Shown here: piece after piece, positions 33,479-42,184 of the stretch
Layout of the letters: each line of letters begins with the position of its first letter
Position numbering within the stretch: the first letter of the stretch is position 1
Program-made: the position numbers and the translations under genes
The notes under the pieces: generated by a model
Told to the model about the DNA's origin: nothing
Seen by the model: the letters and a program-made list of their open reading frames with translations, nothing else
Databases searched by the model: none
Source: Gemmatimonadota bacterium
GTDB lineage: Bacteria; Gemmatimonadota; Gemmatimonadetes; Gemmatimonadales; GWC2-71-9
DNA: 64,000 bases
Direction of reading: 5' to 3'
NCBI GenBank assembly: GCA_016874005.1
Contig: VGVQ01000001.1
Location: forward strand, 523,655-587,654

Positions 33479-35536
33479 TCACGGGGTGGGCCCGGCGCGG
33501 TATCGGCGGATCGCCCCCCGCTCGACGTCGGGCCTGCTGAAGCGCACCGCCTTGAAGTCCCCGGCCGCGAACCGCTCCGCTTGATCGCCGAAGAACGGCG
33601 AGTCGGGATGGTCGCTCTGGCCGTAACTCAGTACCGAATAGGCCCGGGGAAGGGAGTCGAACTCGACCGCCAGCACCCAGCCGTCCCCACCGCGGACCCG
33701 TCGCCGGCCGTCGGGGTCGTCGCCGAACCAGAGCACCCGGAAGCAACCCAGGTCACCGCGACAGCCGCCGACCGGGAGATCGCGGTTCCCGATCCGAATT
33801 CGGTGGACATCGCCCCAAGCCACATCGAGGCGACCGAAGCGTCGTTGCACGGAGTCCGCCGCCTGCAGCAATGCGACGATCGCCTGGTCAGGATCGGCCA
33901 ATCCGTGGGGGGTCGTCATCGGTTCGGCGGGCGACCAGGGGGTCGCGAACGGCGACTTGACGGCCCGCTGATAGAGCCGCCACCACATCTCGAACAAAAC
34001 GCCGCCCCGCGAGGTGGCCGCCACCGACCGGTCCCAGGCTTCGAGGACCTTGATGGCCTCCGGTACCGGGATCGGTTGCCGTTGGGTGGCGATCTCGAGC
34101 AGCGCCGGGAGTATCCGCTCGGCCAGCAACATCCGATAACTGTGCTTGAGCAGGACGACATCCTCAAGGGATAGCGTGTCGGCTGGGAACCGGATCAGAT
34201 CGAGACCGTGCTGCGATCGGAGACCGAGGCTCGGCCGTTCGACGTTGGGAGGCAGCGCGGCGGAGTCGAGGGGCGCCTCGAGATTGGCCCAGTGTGGCGA
34301 GTCGTTCTCGTTGTGGAGGTACCCGGTGGCCGGATTGAGCACCATCGGAAGCGAATCCCACGGCACCATCCGGCTGAAGATGTCCCGCCGCCGCCGGGCG
34401 ACGATGGCCACGGTATCGCCGCCCGACGGTCGGGGGAGGGCGGGCAAGGCCCCGTTCCAGACGTAGAAGACGTTCCCGTCCCGATCGGCGTAGGTGAGGT
34501 TCGAGGTGGCCCTGGCGCGAATTTTCATCGCGGCCTGCCACTGGGCCAGCGATCGTGCCTCCATCATCTTGAGGAATTGTTCCCCGCCGCGGAACTCGCC
34601 TTCGCCGGCCGTCTTGAGGATGTAGGCGGTGCCATTGCGACGGTCGACCACCGGCCCGAACGGCGATCGCCATACCTCACGACGTTCGAGAGAAGTTCCT
34701 TGTGGCGTCCAATAGGGGACAGTCACGGTGTGTCGGGTGAGCGGGATGGCTCGGCCATCCAGGACGATCTGGTCGGGGCGCTGTCGGGCCAACGGGATGG
34801 CGTACAGCTCATCGGGGTCGACCGCGTTGTTGGTCGTGGCCCAGCCGAGATACCGGTTGAAGCCGCCGACGACGGCGAAGGCGCCGCCGATCCGAAAATC
34901 GCCATAGAAGTCGAGCACGCCCGGAATGACAACGTGGGCCTCGTAATAGCCCGCGTCCCAGTCGAGGTGGGGGTTCCGCAGCAGGATGGCTCGGCCCGAC
35001 CGGGTCCGGCTCGGCGCCAAGGCCCAAGCGTTCGATCCGGGCTCCCGGGTCGACGGTGCGCCGGAGGGTCTCGTCCGATCGAGGATCCGGCGGGCCCCGC
35101 GGAGGTTCGGGGAACCGATCTCCCTGGCGAGGACATCCCATCCCGCGAACCGCGGCTCGACTCGCGGGTACTGATCGGCCCGGGATTTGACGAAGTCGTT
35201 GACCGCGGCGGCGAACCCCTGGTACATCCGGCGAGTCGCCGGTTCGAGCCGGGGCCAGACTGTTTTGGCGTGGGCGTGAATCGGCCGCTGGCCGAAGTCC
35301 TGTTCGATGCTGTCGCGGCCATAGACCAGGCCCATCTCGCCGCGGCCTCCGATCAGGGCCCGGACGACTCGCGGGCCATAGTCCTCCAACTCGACCCAGG
35401 CGAGACCATAGCCCGCGGCCCAGTGATCGGCGGCATAGATGTGCGGCACACCATGTTCGGTCCGGATGATTTCCGGTTTGACCGACCCGACCTGGAGCGT
35501 CGCGGCGATCGCGAGCAGCGGTCCCGTCACGCCCAT
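33479..35536 (-). CDS. penicillin acylase family protein (Ntn hydrolase, S45)
   Basis: 685 residues with signal peptide (about 1-17). Members mature by autocleavage that frees an N-terminal nucleophilic Ser; here it is S168 in PGSNAWALAPSRT. The alpha segment begins IIRTEHGVPHIYA and contains the usual GYGLAWVELEDYG; the beta chain shows NPHLDW, the oxyanion region GGFNRYLGWATTNN and YADRDGNVFYVWNG. Periplasmic cleavage of acyl amides (for example acyl-homoserine lactones or acylated peptides) is the family range. Thirty bases downstream of the 1099-residue amidohydrolase gene. Confidence 0.9.
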   Translation of the reverse strand: MGVTGPLLAIAATLQVGSVKPEIIRTEHGVPHIYAADHWAAGYGLAWVELEDYGPRVVRALIGGRGEMGLVYGRDSIEQDFGQRPIHAHAKTVWPRLEPATRRMYQGFAAAVNDFVKSRADQYPRVEPRFAGWDVLAREIGSPNLRGARRILDRTRPSGAPSTREPGSNAWALAPSRTRSGRAILLRNPHLDWDAGYYEAHVVIPGVLDFYGDFRIGGAFAVVGGFNRYLGWATTNNAVDPDELYAIPLARQRPDQIVLDGRAIPLTRHTVTVPYWTPQGTSLERREVWRSPFGPVVDRRNGTAYILKTAGEGEFRGGEQFLKMMEARSLAQWQAAMKIRARATSNLTYADRDGNVFYVWNGALPALPRPSGGDTVAIVARRRRDIFSRMVPWDSLPMVLNPATGYLHNENDSPHWANLEAPLDSAALPPNVERPSLGLRSQHGLDLIRFPADTLSLEDVVLLKHSYRMLLAERILPALLEIATQRQPIPVPEAIKVLEAWDRSVAATSRGGVLFEMWWRLYQRAVKSPFATPWSPAEPMTTPHGLADPDQAIVALLQAADSVQRRFGRLDVAWGDVHRIRIGNRDLPVGGCRGDLGCFRVLWFGDDPDGRRRVRGGDGWVLAVEFDSLPRAYSVLSYGQSDHPDSPFFGDQAERFAAGDFKAVRFSRPDVERGAIRRYRAGPTP

Positions 35537-35566
35537 TGGGCTGCGCTCCCGGTGCTCACGCCAGGG

Positions 35567-38500
35567 TTACCGCACCGGCTTGTCATCTGACTTGAGCGCA
35601 TCGGGAATGACCCAGTAGCCCGTTCCGTACTTCCGCTGTCGCGGCCACACCTCGTCGAGGGTCTCGTCGTCGTAGACCACACCGCCTTTGACGACGTACT
35701 GGATGTCGGCGGTGTTGCGAATGTTGACCAGGGGATTGGAGTTGAGAACCATGAAATCGGCGAGCTTCCCGACCTCGATCGAGCCGAGGTCCTTCTCCTT
35801 GCCGATGAAACGGGCCCCGTGGAGGCTCGCCACTTCGAGCGCGCCCATCGGTCCGGTGGCCGCGGCGGCCATCCAGGTCTCCCAGTGGGAGCCCAATCCG
35901 TTGTGTTGGCCGTGGGCGCCGATGGCACCGTAGCCGCCGGCGGCGATGACATCGGCCATACCGAGGGCAATCCACGGATAGCTGTAGTCGGTGACCGGAC
36001 GCAGCATCCGTTCCCGGGTTTGGGGGATGAACTGAACCCAGGGCAGGAATCGGCGGGTCTTCTGGTCCTTCCAGACCTCGGTTTCCTGGTAGAAATACTC
36101 CTCGTTCCAGGGGCCCGGGCCGCCGACCATGAAGGTCGGCGAATAGGTGGCTTTGGCCAGACCGAGGAAGGTGGTGAAGTCCGAGTACATCGGGGTATAG
36201 CTCATCGGGTGCTCGAAGCCGGTGTGGCCGTCCATGATCATGCCGAGGGTGTATTCCAGGTCGTTGTTCTCGGAGGTGACCTGGAGACCCACCTTGCGGG
36301 CGACATCGGTGACCCACTGGCGCTGCTCGCGGCGAGGCTGGAGATACTGCTTGAGCGACACCGCTCCCCAGTGGGCCAGCTTCTTGATCCCGGCCTCGGC
36401 GACCTCGTACGAGGTGAACTCCTCTTGGCGCGATCCGTCGCCCGAATAGAGCGGATCGCCGGTGGTGAAGACTCGGGGCCCGACGACGGCGCCGGCATCG
36501 ACCAGCTCGGCGGTGGGGAAGAGGTTCTGCGACCACATCGAGGGGTCCATCGTCGTGGTGATGCCGTAGGCCAGGAACGCGGCACCCTCGAAATTCTTCT
36601 GGGGAATGATCCCGCGGTGCTCGCGGTAGTTGTGGGAGTGGACATCGATGAAACCGGGAATGATGGTCTTTCCGCCGGCGTTGAACACCCGAGCTCCACG
36701 CGGTACCTGGCACCGTCCCACGCATCGGATCCGACTGCCCTCGACGACCAGTGTCCCGGTGACCACCGCGCGGTCCTCGAGGGTAACGATCCGAGCGTTG
36801 ACGAACGCCGCCGCGCCGGCCGGAACGTCCCGGGGAATGGCGAGGCGGATCGTGACCGTGTCGGTCCGACCGGTGGCGACCGAATGGCTGTAGAGCCGGT
36901 TGGCGCTTCCGAAGTCGACGGTGGTCGCGTTGCGCCAGCGCGGGAAGAGGCCGCCCTCCTTGCTCAGTTTGGTGGTCGGGAGCTTGGCGCGGCTCCGATC
37001 GATCCGAACCGCGGCGCCTCCGGTCCCCGGGTACGGAAACGGGGTGACGTAGACGTTGTCGGATTCCTGGAACGCGATCCACTTTCCATCTGGTGACGGA
37101 GTGATCTCGTCGGCGTAGGGGAAGGTGAAGTGGGCTCGCCGATCGAGACCGTCCGGCCGGATCGAGTAGAGGGTGGACTCGAGCCCTCCCTGGCCGCCGA
37201 TGGTGAGGTGGGGGTAGAAGATCCGGCCGTCGGGCCCATAGGAGGCGGCCACGATGGAGTTGCGGATGGCATTGAAGGCGCTTCCCGATGAGCCGTCAGG
37301 CGAAGCCGTGACCCGAATCACGGCCGTTTCGGCGCCGCCGCTCACCGCGATTCGGACCAAGTCCCAGTAGGGGTTCCAGAGCACTCCCCGCCCATGCCGG
37401 CTTTCGCCAGCGCCACGCGAAACGACCAGCTCGCGGCCATCGGGGCTCCAGGCCGGATTGAGGTACTCGCCGGGACGGCGAGACAGCGTCTCCGGGTTGC
37501 CGCCGCTGCTGGCCACCCGGTGGAGGTGACCGCCGATCGAGTCGGTCCAGCTGGTGAACGCAATCCACTGCCCATCCGGGGACCATGCGGGAGCAAACTC
37601 GAACGGGTCGAACGAGGCCGGCGTCAACCGCCGCGGGGTCCCGTTGGGCAGATCCATGACCCAGATCCGGCCAACGGCTTGGAAGACGGCCCGGCGACCG
37701 TCCGGCGAGACCGATTGCCACCGGGCAAATCGGGTCTCGAACGGTTCGTCGGTGATCCGAGTCTGGGTGTTGGCGAGTTCGGAGATCTTCCGCTCGACGG
37801 GGGCGGTGAACTCGACGGTGCTCACCGCGCCGGTCGCGAGCTCGAGCCGACGGAGCTTTCCTCCCTGCGACAACCAGATCGAACGGCCGTCGGCGGACCA
37901 ACCGTAGCCCGGGAACGGCCGAAGCACCTTTCCGCCCTCGATGATGTCCTGCTCGACGGGGTCCATCGCCAGACGTTCGGCTCCGGTTTCGAGGTCGCGA
38001 AGCCAGAGGGCGGTTCGGGGACCGAATCGATGTCCGCGCCAGGAGATCGTTCCGTCGGGAATCCGGCGGATGAAGGCGAGCCAACGGCCGTCGGGCGAGA
38101 CTTCCGGGGCGCCCATCCCGCCACTGGCGCCCTGGATCTGCTGGGTTTGTTCGCCGAACGAGATGGCGGTGATGGCGCCGGTCGTGAGATCGAGCCGGCG
38201 CACCTGAGCGGACCCGCCGGAGAAGTCGCGGCGGCCTCCGTAGCCGGGCTGCCAATCCCCCGCGCTCACCTGATAGTACAGGAACCGGCCGTCACGAGAT
38301 AACGAAGGCCAGGTCGCCCCGGATTGCCGCTGGCTCGAGAGCAACTCGACGCCGGTGCCGCCATCCTTGTGGTACATCCAGATGCCACCGGCACCGGGCT
38401 GGCCACCAGCGGGTAGCTGGCTTCGAACGACCACGATGTACTGGCCATCGGCGCTCCAGGCCGGCATGGCCACGCGGACGTTGTTGTCGGTGAACACCGC

Positions 38501-38866
38501 CCGCGGATTGCTCCCGTCGGCGTTCATGAGCCAGAGGTTGTTCTGGCCCTTTCGATCCGACACGAAGGCGATCGATGAACCATCGGGGGATATCCTCGGG
38601 TGGGTGTTGATCGCGACCCCACTGGCCTGGGTGAGGCTGGTGGCCGTTCCGCCCGCGACTGGGATGCGGTAGATATGACCGAGGAGGTCGAAGGCGAGCC
38701 ACTGTCCATCGCGGCTGACGTCGACCGACATCCAGGTTCCCTCGGTCGTCGTGAATCGGATGTCCCTCGTGGCTCCGCGTGGCTGGGTGACGTCCCACGT
38801 CGATCGGTCCTGGGCCTGGCCCACCGTCGGGAGCAGGGCGAGCAGCAGCGGTACGAGGCGGCGCAT
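35567..38866 (-). CDS. secreted TolB-propeller/amidohydrolase fusion protein
   Basis: 1099 residues with signal peptide (about 1-19). Residues about 30-680 are PD40/WD40-like propeller repeats, each with a DGRW-, SPDG- or WSADG-type turn, and from about 700 to the end a metal-dependent amidohydrolase: TIIPGFIDVHSHNYREH (metal His pair), GYGAIGAHGQHNGLGSHWE and GKLADFMVLNSNPL. This large architecture is typical of Gemmatimonadota and related phyla, where it is found next to other secreted peptidases. First gene of the seven-gene operon. Confidence 0.92.
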   Translation of the reverse strand: MRRLVPLLLALLPTVGQAQDRSTWDVTQPRGATRDIRFTTTEGTWMSVDVSRDGQWLAFDLLGHIYRIPVAGGTATSLTQASGVAINTHPRISPDGSSIAFVSDRKGQNNLWLMNADGSNPRAVFTDNNVRVAMPAWSADGQYIVVVRSQLPAGGQPGAGGIWMYHKDGGTGVELLSSQRQSGATWPSLSRDGRFLYYQVSAGDWQPGYGGRRDFSGGSAQVRRLDLTTGAITAISFGEQTQQIQGASGGMGAPEVSPDGRWLAFIRRIPDGTISWRGHRFGPRTALWLRDLETGAERLAMDPVEQDIIEGGKVLRPFPGYGWSADGRSIWLSQGGKLRRLELATGAVSTVEFTAPVERKISELANTQTRITDEPFETRFARWQSVSPDGRRAVFQAVGRIWVMDLPNGTPRRLTPASFDPFEFAPAWSPDGQWIAFTSWTDSIGGHLHRVASSGGNPETLSRRPGEYLNPAWSPDGRELVVSRGAGESRHGRGVLWNPYWDLVRIAVSGGAETAVIRVTASPDGSSGSAFNAIRNSIVAASYGPDGRIFYPHLTIGGQGGLESTLYSIRPDGLDRRAHFTFPYADEITPSPDGKWIAFQESDNVYVTPFPYPGTGGAAVRIDRSRAKLPTTKLSKEGGLFPRWRNATTVDFGSANRLYSHSVATGRTDTVTIRLAIPRDVPAGAAAFVNARIVTLEDRAVVTGTLVVEGSRIRCVGRCQVPRGARVFNAGGKTIIPGFIDVHSHNYREHRGIIPQKNFEGAAFLAYGITTTMDPSMWSQNLFPTAELVDAGAVVGPRVFTTGDPLYSGDGSRQEEFTSYEVAEAGIKKLAHWGAVSLKQYLQPRREQRQWVTDVARKVGLQVTSENNDLEYTLGMIMDGHTGFEHPMSYTPMYSDFTTFLGLAKATYSPTFMVGGPGPWNEEYFYQETEVWKDQKTRRFLPWVQFIPQTRERMLRPVTDYSYPWIALGMADVIAAGGYGAIGAHGQHNGLGSHWETWMAAAATGPMGALEVASLHGARFIGKEKDLGSIEVGKLADFMVLNSNPLVNIRNTADIQYVVKGGVVYDDETLDEVWPRQRKYGTGYWVIPDALKSDDKPVR

Positions 38867-38969
38867 TCGACCGTCCTGTGCGGCTTGGGTACGCTGGTAA
38901 TGTACGAGTCCTCGTCAATCCGGGTAGCATCGGCCGGGTGCGGGCAGCGACGGCAGAAAGGCGGAACCA

Positions 38970-39743
38970 ATGCGGATGTGCATATCGCTGTTCGCGATGT
39001 GGCTGACGCTGGGCGCGGCGGCCGCGGGGCAGACGGTGTCCACCGGGGCCGTTCTGGTCCGGGTGGTCGGGCCCGATAGCGTCGGAATCGGCGGGGTCAT
39101 GGTGGTGGTGTCCCGGCAGGCGGTGGGTTTCTCCCGGCAGTCGATGACCGATCCCACCGGGGTGGCTCGGGTGGGCTTTCTGCCGCCCGGGATCTACCAG
39201 GTTGCCGCCCGGCGGATCGGGTATCGGCCAGCGGTAGTCGGGTCGGTGCCGGTGAGCGCGAGTGCGGTGACCTCGGTCGGCCTTCGACTGACGCCGACCC
39301 AGCAGACCCTCGACTCGCTGGTGGTGGAGGCGCCGGCGGTGACCGTGGACCTCGAGCGGACCGAGTTTGGAACCACGATCTCCTCCCGGGAGTTGCGCCT
39401 GCTGCCGACCCCCAACGACGCCCGAAACCTGGTCGGGTTCGCCAACGGGGCTCGGCCCGACCAGGTGTTCGGCGGAGCCACCGCCCAGGCGAACAACTAC
39501 CAACTCGATGGGGTCGCGGTGAACCACCCGGGCATCGGGGGAGACCTGGTGCAGCCGAGCGTCACCTGGATCGAGGAGGTCCAGGTCCGAGGACTCGGAG
39601 CCGGCGCCGAAACCGAGCCGAAGATCTGGCCGCATTTCTGGGCACCTTCGCCCGAATCGGAGAGGATTTCGAGGGTGTGTTCCCCAAGCCGGGTCAGCGT
39701 CGGGGCGCCGGCGAGCGTCGACGGGGTAGCCGTCACGGGGTGA
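38970..39743 (+). pseudogene. truncated TonB-dependent receptor (carboxypeptidase-regulatory plus partial plug)
   Basis: 257 codons. After a signal peptide (about 1-20), residues 22-110 form the carboxypeptidase-regulatory-like sandwich (TDPTGVARVGFLPPGIYQVAARRIGYR) and 118-210 the start of a receptor plug (ATAQANNYQLDGVAVNHPG, then PSVTWIEEVQVRGLGAGAE). A full receptor of this type is 800-1100 residues, but after GLGAGAE the similarity stops abruptly, and the last 45 codons are unlike any barrel. The barrel is absent from the window. I read this as a 5' remnant left by a deletion. It converges on, and overlaps by 11 bases, the antitoxin gene. Confidence 0.75.
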
Positions 39744-40038
39744 CCGTCCTTCCAGAGTCAGGCCCGAGCTCCAACGGCTCGGCCCTCGGGTTTGGCGACG
39801 ACGTCGGCTCGGCCAGTTCGCCGTCGGTCGCCTCACGCAGTTGAGCCAGCTCGCCGATCAACTCCTCGTAGACTTCCACGTCGAGGAGCACGGCGGCCGA
39901 GCGTCCGTGTTGGGTGAGGATCACCGCCCGTTTGGTGGCGCGGACTTGCTCGAGGAACGCCGAGGCGTGGGCCCGGAATTCAGTGACGGGCCGAACATCC
40001 TTGGAGGGGTACAACCGGGGCATTTTTCGGTTCATCAC
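39733..40038 (-). CDS. Phd/YefM-type antitoxin, apparently without toxin
   Basis: 101 residues. The DNA-binding N-terminal half shows the usual pattern VRPVTEFRAHASAFLEQVRATKRAVILTQHGRSAAVLLDVEVYEEL, which folds as the Phd/YefM dimerisation unit; the Pro/Glu-rich tail would be the toxin-wrapping part. No RelE-, Doc- or PIN-like frame follows within 300 bases on this strand or precedes it, so it is an orphan or has lost its partner in the same rearrangement that truncated the receptor gene. Confidence 0.8.
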   Translation of the reverse strand: MMNRKMPRLYPSKDVRPVTEFRAHASAFLEQVRATKRAVILTQHGRSAAVLLDVEVYEELIGELAQLREATDGELAEPTSSPNPRAEPLELGPDSGRTVTP

Positions 40039-40181
40039 GGCGTACGCTCAACGGTACAAGCCAACCGACCTGATGTTGATCATGGCGGTTGGACCATGAA
40101 GCATCCGTGATGGACCCGTGAAGGCGCCGATCGGCGAGTGGCGGGGGGCGCCGGGCCGGGATCGCGCCGTGCGGACGCCCT

Positions 40182-40237
40182 CCGCCCGGTTGTCTCGGGC
40201 GGCTCTCGATGGGGTGATCCCGGGCGGTTCCGCCCGG
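40182..40237. terminator. tandem GC hairpins after the class III aminotransferase
   Basis: Two inverted repeats share the core CCGCCCGG: CCGCCCG (40182-40188) with CGGGCGG (40196-40202), and CCGGGCGG (40220-40227) with CCGCCCGG (40230-40237), the second ending directly at the aminotransferase stop (40238-40240, minus strand). No T tract. They probably act as terminator or mRNA 3'-end stabiliser. Confidence 0.45.
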
Positions 40238-41578
40238 CTAGGCGAGTACCTGCTGGGGTCGCGCCACCTGTCCGATCGCGGTCAAGCCGTCCTCGACGGT
40301 CGCCGCCATCGTATCGATGGCGTCTTCGCTCATCGCCGTCGACAGCACCAACATCAGTCGCGATGGCGCGAAAATGCCGTGGGTCAGCAGATAGAGGTGC
40401 AACGCCCGAACAGCCTCCTTGTCCCCCCGCGCCGCGTCCTGCGGCCCTCGAAGCGGTCCTCGGGCGAAATGCACCTGCATCAGGGAACCGAATCCCACCA
40501 CGGTGACGTCGAGGTCGAGTTTGGTTGCGGCCTGGTTGAGCCTGGCCCGCAGGCCGTCGCCCCGCTGGTTCAGCTGGGCGATGACTGGTTCGCTCAGCAG
40601 CTCCATTGCCTTGAGGCCCGCCACCATGGTCGCGGCGTTGCCGTTGTAAGTCCCGGAGTGCACGATGCCGCCGGACCGGGTCGGGTTGAAGGCGTCCATG
40701 ATGTCGGCCCGGCCGCCAAAAGCCCCGACTGGCAGGCCGCCACCAATGATCTTGCCAAAGCAGGTCAGATCGGGTCGGATGCCAAGGTGGCCCTGCATCC
40801 CGCCGTAACCAAGCCGGAAGGTGATGATCTCATCGAAGATGAGCACGATCCCGCATGCTTCGGTGACCGCCCGCAATCCGGCCAGGAACGACTGGTCGGC
40901 CACGATACCGCCGCCGGCACCCATCATGGGCTCGACGATCACGGCCGCCAACCGGTCCTTGTTCCGCCGAATGGCGTCGACGGTGTAGTCGAGATCGTTG
41001 TACTTGCCGAGGAGAACCTCGCCCACCGCGCCCGGCGAAAGACCCTGAGCGGCTTTGGTTTCGTATGGTGGGACCATCGCCACGCTGACCTGGTCATGGG
41101 AACCGTGGTAGCCGGCCTCCATCTTCATGATCCCCGAGCGCCCGGTAAAGGCCTTCGCGGCCCGGAGCGCGAATAGCGACGCTTCGGTGCCTGAATTGCA
41201 GAAGCGAAGTCGTTCGACCGAGGGAACCCGGCGACATATCAGCTCCGCCAGTTGGACTTGGAACTCGTTGGCGGTTCCATGGACGGTGCCCTGAGTTCCC
41301 TGGCTGGCCAGCGCCTCCTGAATACCATGGTGGGCGTGACCGTGAACGAGCGAAGTGAAGTTGTTCAAGAAATCGAGGTACTCGTTTCCATCGACATCCC
41401 AGAGCCGGCACCCCTGCCCGAGGGAGATGAAAAGGGGGTAGGGCAGATGAAAAGTGCCGGTTCGGGTATCCCCGCCGGGCATCACCTTGCAGGCGCGCTC
41501 GTACCAGGCCTTCGAGGTCGGCGAATTGGCCAGATACCGCGATAGCAGATCGGCATCCAGGGCGGCGAGGGTCGTCAC
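40238..41578 (-). CDS. class III aminotransferase, glutamate-1-semialdehyde aminomutase-like
   Basis: 446 residues from GTG 41578. Fold-type I PLP enzyme: RLWDVDGNEYLDFLNNFTSLVHGHAH, the phosphate-binding CNSGTEASLFALRAAKAFTG, YHGSHD, the IVEPMMGAGGG strand, FDEIITFRL, and the Schiff-base Lys in CFGKIIGGGLPVGAFGG. HemL-like enzymes isomerise or transaminate omega-amino acids. This copy sits alone, far from any haem genes, and has HGTANEFQVQLAE instead of the strict HemL sequence, so a catabolic aminotransferase is as likely as HemL. Confidence 0.9.
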   Translation of the reverse strand: MTTLAALDADLLSRYLANSPTSKAWYERACKVMPGGDTRTGTFHLPYPLFISLGQGCRLWDVDGNEYLDFLNNFTSLVHGHAHHGIQEALASQGTQGTVHGTANEFQVQLAELICRRVPSVERLRFCNSGTEASLFALRAAKAFTGRSGIMKMEAGYHGSHDQVSVAMVPPYETKAAQGLSPGAVGEVLLGKYNDLDYTVDAIRRNKDRLAAVIVEPMMGAGGGIVADQSFLAGLRAVTEACGIVLIFDEIITFRLGYGGMQGHLGIRPDLTCFGKIIGGGLPVGAFGGRADIMDAFNPTRSGGIVHSGTYNGNAATMVAGLKAMELLSEPVIAQLNQRGDGLRARLNQAATKLDLDVTVVGFGSLMQVHFARGPLRGPQDAARGDKEAVRALHLYLLTHGIFAPSRLMLVLSTAMSEDAIDTMAATVEDGLTAIGQVARPQQVLA

Positions 41579-41731
41579 GGAATCCTCGATGGTGGAGACT
41601 GGATGGGATAGTATCCGGCCAGACCTGGTTGGGCCAGGGTCGCCGCTCGCCGGCTTAACGCCCCGGGCTCGCCGCCGTCAATGCAGGTGAGAGGGGCAAG
41701 CTCGACGGGTGGGGACCAACAGGAGGCTACC

Positions 41732-42088
41732 ATGATTGGACGGACTGCAATTATCGGCATGCTGGTCGTTCTCGGGGCGAATTCGGCTCAGGCACAGCGG
41801 CCGTGTACTCCTCGGGAGCGGGCGGCCGATCGGCGCGAAGACGTCCGCGACCGGCGCGAGGATGTTCGGGATCGGCGCGAAGATCGTCGGGATCGAGCCG
41901 AGGATCGGCGGGATCGGCGCGAGGATCGAATCGATCGGCGGCATTACGGGGGGCGGCTCGATCGTTTGGAAGGCGTCGCGGATCGGGCGGAAGATCGGGC
42001 GGATCGTCGGGAAGACCGCCGCGACCGGCGGGAGGACGTGCGGGACCGCCGGGAAGATCGTCGCGATCGGCGGACCTGCGGCGTCTGA
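41732..42088 (+). CDS. secreted charged-heptad protein (DRREDxR repeats)
   Basis: 118 residues from ATG 41732, fixed by a perfect AGGAGG five bases upstream. Signal peptide about 1-21 (cut after SAQA). The mature chain is almost entirely Asp, Arg and Glu in a seven-residue repeat DRREDVR/DRREDRR: residues 33-70, a short interruption HYGGRL (71-76), then residues 77-114. One Cys lies just before (C25) and one just after (C116) the repeats. With nearly balanced charge and no hydrophobic core positions, it could form single charged helices or an antiparallel hairpin closed by a disulfide. No family recognised. Followed by a strong hairpin, so probably monocistronic. Confidence 0.8.
   Translation: MIGRTAIIGMLVVLGANSAQAQRPCTPRERAADRREDVRDRREDVRDRREDRRDRAEDRRDRREDRIDRRHYGGRLDRLEGVADRAEDRADRREDRRDRREDVRDRREDRRDRRTCGV
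41828..42073 (+). repeat. 21-bp tandem repeats encoding DRREDxR heptads
   Basis: About eleven diverged copies of a 21-bp unit (GATCGGCGCGAAGACGTCCG and relatives) in two blocks, 41828-41941 and 41960-42073, separated by 18 bases. Copies differ by silent changes and Val/Arg swaps, so the repeat is kept at protein level. It also creates long spurious reading frames in other phases. Confidence 0.8.
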
Positions 42089-42112
42089 ACGCCCAGCGGC
42101 GTGCTCGAGCGA

Positions 42113-42136
42113 CGGGGCGGCCTCGCGGCCGCCCCG
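42113..42136 (+). terminator. GC hairpin after the charged-heptad gene
   Basis: CGGGGCGGCC and GGCCGCCCCG form a perfect 10-bp stem with a 4-base loop (TCGC), 25 bases past the stop at 42088. Only TT follows, so not a classical U-tract terminator. Confidence 0.6.
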
Positions 42137-42184
42137 TTGCGCAGGTACAATTGCCCGATCCACGTTTTGGTTCGGGAGCTCACC

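Noticed and set aside
40039..40237. Possible toxin gene next to the Phd-type antitoxin
   Set aside because: All frames here are short and Gly/Arg-rich; the segment holds two hairpins and no RelE-, Doc- or PIN-like motif.
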